A DNA stretch of 64,000 bases from Tethya wilhelma (Eukaryota > Porifera > Demospongiae > Tethyida > Tethyidae). The notes beneath the pieces were generated by a model, which worked only from the letters and a program-made list of their open reading frames with translations, was not told where the DNA came from and did not search any database. The position numbers and the translations under genes were made by a program. The stretch is taken from contig CAXIPT010000002.1 in NCBI GenBank assembly GCA_964030475.1, positions 15,014,391 to 15,078,390 of the forward strand, in the 5' to 3' direction. How positions within the stretch are numbered: position 1 is the first letter of the stretch; every line of letters begins with the position of its first letter. Positions 56,590-64,000 of the stretch are shown one piece after another.

Positions 56590-57461
56590 TTCCCAGTACG
56601 GTAGTACTGGGTACACAGAAATGGCCATTAGCGCAATACAAATATTCACGCGAATAACTCTACAAAAACTGAGCGCTTAGCACTAAAAGGCTTTTAAAGC
56701 TACTATTTAGCTCTTTCTCTTTCTAATGAGCCCAAAAACATGGCCTAAAAACATCGCTAAAGTAAAAAACACAAATATGTCAAACCTCCAATTTTCTCCA
56801 TCTTCTTCTTCTTCTTCTTCTTCTTCTTCTTCTTCTTTTTCTATCTTAGCTCAACTTTTCTCAGAGACTATTCACTTTTGGAAGCTGATTCTTGAACGAA
56901 CGAACTTGGTTTCTTCCGGTACAGTCGCTTTTGCAATCGGTTTTTAGCGCCTCTCATTGAGTAGCTAGATACAAGGCGGAAAGCGCCTCCTCCATATGGC
57001 CGCCATTAAATTCTACACTCATGAATAATTCATTAGCTTCTAGAAAATTCGAATTGACAACCCTTTCCACACACAAAAGTGTGTGTTATTTGGAATTAAA
57101 TGCACTGAAGTTGCCTGGAACTATTTTGTGATACCTGGTTGCTCTTCTTAAGAGATGAATCAGGACTTTGACTATCATAACATAGAAAGACAAGTAAATC
57201 TTATGATACAGCTCCTGCCTCCAAATGACTGAGATGTGTGTTTCACTTCAGTATCAAGCATGCAGGCTACACACTTGAACAAGTTGTGTTCAGTACCAGC
57301 TCAGCAGCCCGCTGCTGGCTCAGTGAGTCTGGCTTGCCAGACTACTAGCTCAGTAGCTAGCTACACACACCAACTCAAATGTAATTTGTAGAAATATGGA
57401 AAAATGAGAACAAACAAGTAAAAAAAACATTGGAAATGTAATGAGACACAGGAATGGCTAA
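56590..57461 (+). mobile_element. PF element copy 12 (type A, truncated in hairpin)
   Basis: Left palindrome at 56590. A TTC run of about 12 units lies near 56803-56836, the longest of the family here. The sequence stops within the left hairpin arm at about 57461. Confidence 0.85.
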
Positions 57462-59390
57462 TCCTACTGTACTGTTTCAGAAAGATTAGATACAAAGTAG
57501 CAAGCATATTGTATAATTCACTACATCATGTTTGATGTATACACACAGCATACGGCTGGGTCCCTGGGCACTGAAAAAACACAAATAGGTTCAAGTTGAT
57601 GAAAAATATAGAATTGCATAAATGAAATTAAAACTCTACAGTGTGCTGCCAACACTGTACTCACATAACCTCAACAACACAAACTGAGCTCTCATGTTGG
57701 AATTTGGTTATCAATGTAAGACTATGATAATTAATACAATTTTAGCAGTCAATGCCTCCCTGCATCAAATTATAGCATGGAACACACTATGTACAAGACC
57801 TACTTACAAGATTTATGGAATAGCAAGAAAAAGTACCTGGCTACAAATGGCAGATTGACCTCGTACAATTATGCACAATGTACATCAATGTCATCTATGA
57901 CATTGCATGCAATTTGCGATACTATATAGCTGTGGCCAATTGGGTATATTTAGAAGTCAGTTTCACAAAACTACCCAAGCTTATGTGTGTACGTGTAACA
58001 AAAGGAAGGTATATCAAATAATTATTAATTACAATGATTATCTAATTCGGATTGAAGTTGGTTACCATGATCATGATTGTATAGAGTTGTGTTAAAGATA
58101 TTGTATCAAATATGTATACAGACAACAATGGTGTGCATCTATGGATCTATCCCACAAACTTACAAACTATGTGGTATCATAGTCCACAAATGACTCACTC
58201 AGACACTAGAGTATTGTACAGCATTTTTCTGGTCAATGAATGATAGTTATATGGTTCTATGCTGATGATTCACAGGTAAAAAATGTACCATCTAATTTCA
58301 TGTGATAATAAATGAACACAGGTTGTCCCAATGAGTAATTGCAACTGTGTTGCAACAAGATACATTTATGAGCATGCATGTGTGAGCTACAAGCTGATGA
58401 TCAGTTTGTATCAATAATAAATATGTTTATGCTGTGTGAACATTTCAATTGCTGTAATAACTATGATTATATCAAGAATTCCAATCAAATTCTCTTTGCA
58501 GGAAGCAATGCAATGCTGTAAGGCTAAATTATAATTAGGTTTGTATAAAGGTATAGGTTAATGCTGCATGTTGATTATCATATCAGTGTCTGTGTGAACT
58601 TCCGTGAATACTATTTGCTAGTTTGTACTTATTTTGTCTGTAATTAAATCATAACTGTAAGCTGATAGTATTTAACCCTTTCCCTTGATCAAATCAGCAA
58701 ATTGGCACTTTGTGTTATGATTGCTCTCAAAATTCACAAGGTTGTGACGTTTTCAGTCACTTGGCTACATCATAATTTAACTACACCCACCCCTTTCGAT
58801 AGATGCCAGGAGGGACCTCTCGAGCTTGACTGCCCAGAATTCTCCCAGAAATCCAAGCGCTAGTGTTGCATGCACATAGGAATCTTTATCAACCCATAAT
58901 AACATGTATTAGTGTTTAACTCATGATTTTGAAAAAAGGCAATGAAAGTTAACTTTAAAACTTCTTCAAAGGCAAATCACTTAATCCATTATAGATCAGA
59001 GTACCAACCACTTCAAAATCCACTATGGGATATATCTGGTGCCGACAATGATGACGTATTTAAAAAATTTTTTTGAATTTAGAGTTTGTGCAATTTTACG
59101 GTTATGCTCTTGTAATATAGCATTTTTTGTTGATCTATCTGAGTTGCAAAATCCATCCAGTTGACTATCCATGTGTTGAATTAGAAGAATGCGCAGTAAA
59201 GTGCATGTGAGCTCTACAGGTGCTCTACGTAAATGTCACATGATACAAAGGTGAGAGTGAGCATTAATTAGAAAGAACGCTAAATGGCTTGCATTGTTTG
59301 TATATTGAGTTTTGTTTCTCAATGTTCCTAGATCTAGAAGAGCAGCAAAATGCTTTTAATGTTTATTAGTTGCTCGCAACTAATAAGAGT
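57462..59390. other. 1.9 kb without a supported gene
   Basis: AT-rich, no motif, no strong repeat. The short ORF at 57907-58095 is unconvincing. Confidence 0.5.
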
Positions 59391-59959
59391 TAACATTGAG
59401 TGTAAGTGTGGTGTTGGCAGGGTCATGCACTCCTCATAAACATAAAGTGTTTGGTAGTACACTCTGTGGGTACTGGGTTGGGTTGTGGTTGGTAGATCTG
59501 TTGATAGGCAGTGATAGTATCAGCATACACCAGGATAGTTGCAGTCCTGCACAGTTGCAGTCACATCACGCAGTAAGCAGGCAGCAAGCAAGTGGCAAAG
59601 TTAGCAAAATAACCCACCCACCTGCCCCATTACTGCATACACCACACAGTTTGTATTTCACCACCTGGACACAAATCACCCAAGTGGGTTTTCATGCTCA
59701 CCAACCAGTGTCTGCCCCTGCACTCACTCAGATTTGTCACCAGTCACTCTTATACTTTTAGCACACACATATAAGTAACACCCGGCGGCCAGTGGGGGCA
59801 CGGCGGGGCACAGCAGTGGCCTGAGAGCCACAGCCAGAAGTGGCAGGCAGTTTGGCCAGCAAGCATTATTCTAATGGCAGCACCTGCAGCTTGTAGGCTG
59901 GGTGCATGCAGTGGCAGTGGCAATGGCAACTAGTGGCCTGTCTGCAGCTGGCAATGATG

Positions 59960-60240
59960 CACCCATCATGATGGAAGTGGCATTAAATGATGTTTCGGTC
60001 CAGTTTGAACTAGACACTGGTACTGCAGTGTCAGTAATCAACAGTCACCTATGAGAGAGCAACAGTATCCCATCTTCTACACACACCTGCACGAGTGAAG
60101 CTAAAATCTTACTCTGGAGAGGTCATACCTGTTGTAGGAGTTACAGCTGTATTTGCAAAGTACAAGAGTAAACTTGTTACTGTAAACATACATGTGGATG
60201 GACCCAATCTTTGGGGTCATGACCTCCATCATACTCACCA
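59960..60240 (+). pseudogene. Retropepsin fragment of an LTR retrotransposon (Ty3/Gypsy-like)
   Basis: V-Q-F-E-L-D-T-G-T-A-V-S-V-I contains the aspartic-protease active-site D-T-G. After a stop and frame shift the domain continues: V-K-L-K-S-Y-S-G-E-V-I-P-V-V-G, then V-N-I-H-V-D-G-P-N-L-W-G-H-D. This order is usual for Gypsy-type proteases. No RT or LTR was seen nearby. The upstream ORF 59396-59761 has no motif. Confidence 0.7.
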
Positions 60241-60449
60241 TACATGCACCCTTCTCCTTCAGCTTCAGCCAATATACAACTACAAGCATCTACTTACAAT
60301 TTTACAGTGTACCTTATTGGCAACCGTGTTCTTTCAAGCCCTATTCCTGAAGGGTTTTTTTTGTTTGTTTGTTTTCCCCTTCAATAAATGTTTATGCCAG
60401 CATACAGGGTGGACAATAATAGTGTTGAGAAATAAAAGGTAAGCTGCTC

Positions 60450-60997
60450 TATCCAAGTACTCCAGTCGGGTTAAACTTAGCATGGGTGGCCATGGTCCAT
60501 CCTCGTCGCCAGATAACTTCTCTTGCAAATGAATCAACATTGACAACAACTAAAATTAATTATTATATGCACATACACTCAAGGAAATGACATCACACAA
60601 ATTACATAACTACAATTAACCACATTACACACTAGGTTAACATTAATAGTACTATTACAGAGTCTAAGTAAGAGTTACAGTTACCAAAACTTCTAGTTAA
60701 TTTTAATTAACCCTTGGCACGTGCAGAGGGGTACAGTAGTTGTTTTGCCGGTCCATCTTTACCACTTATTTATTTTTACAATTCAATGTGCCTAATTATA
60801 CTCGCACAGTTTATATTCACGTGTGCGGTTTATTAAGCACTGCTGAGTCTACTAGCTATTGGTCATAGGCTGTTATGAAGCATGGATCAGCTTGTAGTGC
60901 AACCACACAAGAGACCAAAATTCTTAAAAATCGTTGAAAACAGTCATAATTACTTGAAATCAATAATCATGATCCCTGTTTACATGCACTCTCTAAT
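60450..60997. other. Intergenic, no gene seen
   Basis: AT-rich, no recognised feature. Confidence 0.5.
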
Positions 60998-61146
60998 CAG
61001 AGGAGGTTCGACACGGTTGACCTTTGCTTGACCTTTTGCAATTAAAGTCCTCCATGTGCACGTATAATGTATTGAACACATGGAGGACGTGGAGGACTTT
61101 AATTGCAAAAGGTCAAGCAAAGGTCAACTGTGTCGAACCTCCTCTG
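60998..61146. mobile_element. 149-bp hairpin MITE
   Basis: Arms of about 55 bp are almost fully complementary: CAGAGGAGGTTCGACACGG at the left, CCTCCTCTG at the right end, with GCAATTAAAGTCCTCC and its complement inside. CTCTAAT is repeated just outside each end (60991-60997, 61149-61155), suggesting a 7-8 bp target duplication. Confidence 0.75.
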
Positions 61147-61155
61147 CCCTCTAAT

Positions 61156-62583
61156 GTGTGAATGCGAATTGTGTGTAAATGCCCTTGAATGTGCATTGAC
61201 CTAACCACATCTGGAGGTGGATTGAAACTGGTTTGAATCCGGATTGAACTGAACTAGTAAAATTTTAATGTACTTTTAAGATGGCAGAGCATCATCAAAC
61301 CCTGTGTGGGTGTTTGGAATGGTGGATACCAGTACTAGCTAGTCGTGTGATGTAAGTTGTAAGCAGTCATGATCTACTCCCTATTATAGTAAACAGCACA
61401 CAGTAAACCTGGCACTGAAATATGGAGTGATAAGTGTCACAGTGTACGAAACCTCCCTAATGTTTCAAAACATTGAGTTGTCAGTCACTTTGTAGATCGG
61501 GGAACTGGTGATACAGAGCCAGCGGAACCGGTCTGGCTGGTCCAGCAAAAACTGGACCACTATTTTACATGAAATCGGTAATTTATGATTGTCAACATTC
61601 ACTGCATGGTAAAGATCATCAATGTTAGAAAAATGCTTGTGGAAATCCAGCAGTTATAGCTTTCAAGTTATCATACAATTAAAACTGCAGCGTATCTTCG
61701 AAATGTGCACAGAGGCTTCGCCTCCGGCCTGATAACATCATCTTATCTTCTGCCAGCACTGTGTTAATACCCATACATGGAGTGTTATACTGGAATACCA
61801 ATTATAAAGAAAATCTTAAGAGAATGAAGGATTGCCACCGTGGCATCATGGTTTGAACGCTATATATGGCAAAACCTGTCAACTTGCATTTCACAACATA
61901 TTCATAACAGTAACCCATAACTTAACTCAACACATCATATAATCAACTCTCATGTTAGGTAGCTATCTCTGTCACAGAGAATGAGCTATCACTAGTCATA
62001 ATTTAGCGAATCATTTTCAGTTGTAAACAAATACCCACAAAATCAGTAATTAAGGCTCACCTAGTTCTGTATTCTCAGCATTTCTCAAGTCAGTCCTATA
62101 ATCGTATTAACTCTCCTACAATTCTATCAACTGTACCATGCATACATACTGCACTTTAACTGGAAATTGTGTCACAATGTCATTGTACTACACATGCAAA
62201 TATAAATTTCACGAGTATATGCCCCATGTCATTTGAACATATATGTATTTTAATTAATTTTGAGCATTACTGGATTTCATCCCATGGCCACTAACCTTCA
62301 TAAATCAGCAATATCTTGAATAATCGTAAAACATGTTCTACTTGCTGAGATAGGAGCTGCTTACACATTCAGTGTTGGCTTTTTACAATATTTTGGCCAA
62401 GTTCGAATTCCAATGTTTGCAGTCTGTGTGGCCACCAGTAGACAGACATGAGATCACATGCAGCCTGCTTTGAACAAATCCTGCAACTGCCAAGAAATGG
62501 ATATACCAAATAAGCATACTAAATGCCCTGATCTGCAGCTAGCCTCATGATAAGATATATTTGGCCATGGTGAATCTATATGT
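61156..62583. other. 1.4 kb without a supported gene
   Basis: No ORF above noise and no clear repeat. Confidence 0.5.
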
Positions 62584-63120
62584 ACAAGTGAAAATAACAT
62601 TGGAAATGTAATGAGACATAGGAATGGCTAAAACGTAAAAAGAAAGCAAACAAGATGGAATGGCTGTTTGAGTGTGTTCAGAATTCTTCCTGTGTGGGCT
62701 GCATGTAGTACTCTCTTTCCATGTTGATCATGATCGAGTCCCTCATGTTGCCCATAGGAATATTTCTTTACACACTCAAACAGCCATTCCATCTTGTTTA
62801 ATTCTTTTTACGTTTTGGCCATTCCTATGTCTCATTACATTTCCAATGTTTTTTTCACTTGTTTTTTCTCATGTTTTCATAATTCTACGAATCTTATTTG
62901 AGTGTGCGTGTATATGGTAGTTACACTATCAGCATAGATATTTATGCTATCAGTGATTGAAAAGTTCAAGCATCTCAGGAAGCTGGATTTAAACAAATGT
63001 ACTTGCTTTGCACATCTTCTTATATGGTGACACCTACATAACAAAAGCATTCTCACCTCCTAATTACTAAAGACTGAAAAGTTACAGAGAATTCAGCAAA
63101 ACCAGAAATCTTCAGGTATA
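62584..63120 (-). mobile_element. PF element copy 13 (type A, reverse orientation)
   Basis: Hairpin 62584-62862 comes first, then reverse-oriented body (CATAATTCTACG, CCAGAAATCTTCAGG) ending near 63120. The palindrome end is missing; copy 14 starts 12 bp later in the opposite orientation. Confidence 0.8.
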
Positions 63121-63131
63121 AAATTTAACTA

Positions 63132-64000
63132 TTCCCAGTACAGTAGTACTGGGTACATAGGAATGGCACGGGTGCCCCATTAGCGCAATACAAATATTCA
63201 CGCGAATAACTCTGCAAAAACTGAGTGCTTGGCACTAAAAGGCTTCTTAAGCTACTATTTAGTTCTTTCTCTTTCTAACAAGCCTAAAAACATGGCCTAA
63301 AACCATCGCTAAAGTACCAAACAAAAATATGCCAAACCTCCAATTTTCTCCATCTTCTTCTTCTTCTTCTTTTATGTTGGCAAGCCTTTTCTCAGAGACC
63401 GCTCACTTTCAGAAGCTGATTCTTGAACGAATAAACTTGTCTTCAGTCGCTTTTTGCATCGGTTATTCGTTTCTCTAGCTGAGTCACTAGATACAAGACG
63501 AAAAGCGCCTTCTCCGTATGGCAGCCATTCATTTCTCTACTCATAAATAAATTCATTAGCTACTTTGGAAATCAAAGTGACGACCCTTTCCAGTTAGACA
63601 AGTGTGCATTTTTTGGAATCCGAATATTCGCTGCCTGCCCGTTTTACCTGAAGATTTCTGGTTGTGCTGAAGTCTCTGTAACCAGTTACCGGTACCTTTC
63701 AGCCTGGAATATTCAGGAGGTGAATAGACTACTTTGTTGCATAGTTGTCATTATAAGAAGATGAGCAGCTGCTTCACTGACATTGCTCAGTGATATTGTA
63801 GATTATAACATAAGCTTTTATATCCATGCGGATAGTGTACAAGTAACTACCATATACACACGAACTTAACTGTGATGTAGAATTATGAAAAAATGAGAAC
63901 AGACAAGTGAAAAAAACATTGGAAATGTAATGAGACATAGGAATGGCCAAATCGTAAAAAAGAAAGCAAACAAGATGGAATAGCTGTTTGAGTGTGTAAA
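63132..64000 (+). mobile_element. PF element copy 14 (type A, continues past window)
   Basis: Left palindrome at 63132, full body, hairpin left arm from about 63903 to the window edge. Confidence 0.85.

Overview
This is metazoan nuclear DNA. It has short introns with GT/AG borders, one well-preserved nine-exon gene, AT-rich intergenic sequence and very many transposable elements. The mix of protein families (HIRAN-domain proteins, CXC cysteine-rich proteins, ZNF862-like and ZMYM-like hAT transposases, Merlin, Mutator-like, pogo, RT-GIY-YIG-like elements) points to an early-branching animal. I favour a demosponge, with a cnidarian as the alternative. That placement rests on recalled family distributions, not on a marker gene in the window. 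Single or short runs of N occur at about 14548, 17644, 23045 and 31775-31778, so this is a draft assembly.

Layout. 1-8.4 kb: C-terminal half of a pogo/Tigger transposase, a HIRAN protein, a decayed multi-exon gene, and four copies of an unclassified dispersed element. 8.4-10.5 kb: non-coding, with TG-rich tandem repeats. 10.5-17.3 kb: a CXC-domain gene inside an inverted repeat, then a complete nine-exon minus-strand P-loop ATPase gene (11807-15492), then a 1.2 kb minisatellite of 9-bp units. 17.6-20.1 kb: an apparently identical duplicate of 5.8-8.1 kb. 20.9-23.1 kb: a seven-exon gene of unknown function with one frame break. 24-29 kb: nested inverted-repeat elements and unknown ORFs. 28.4-36.9 kb: decayed retroelement, ATPase paralogue, BEN-like and hAT sequences. 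38.36-40.87 kb: a structurally complete hAT element with a 5-bp target duplication. 41-52.6 kb: remains of CACTA-like, PIN/CXC-like, RT, Merlin and LINE sequences. 54-56.1 kb: a Mutator-like transposase gene interrupted by a tRNA-derived SINE. 57.5-64 kb: mostly non-coding, with a retropepsin fragment, a perfect-stem hairpin element and two more copies of the dispersed element.

The dominant signal is the dispersed element, called the palindrome-foldback (PF) element here. Its left end is a short palindrome with a GGTA centre. Its right end is a 240-340 bp hairpin bounded by ACAAGT and ACTTGT. About fourteen full or partial copies are present. A sequence-divergent relative at 51.3-52.6 kb keeps the same plan, which suggests the architecture itself is under selection for mobility.

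Most genes here look like mobile-element genes or members of lineage-expanded families. There is no operon-like or pathway-like cooperation between neighbours. The clearest functional gene is the ATPase gene, whose reading frame is preserved across all eight introns.
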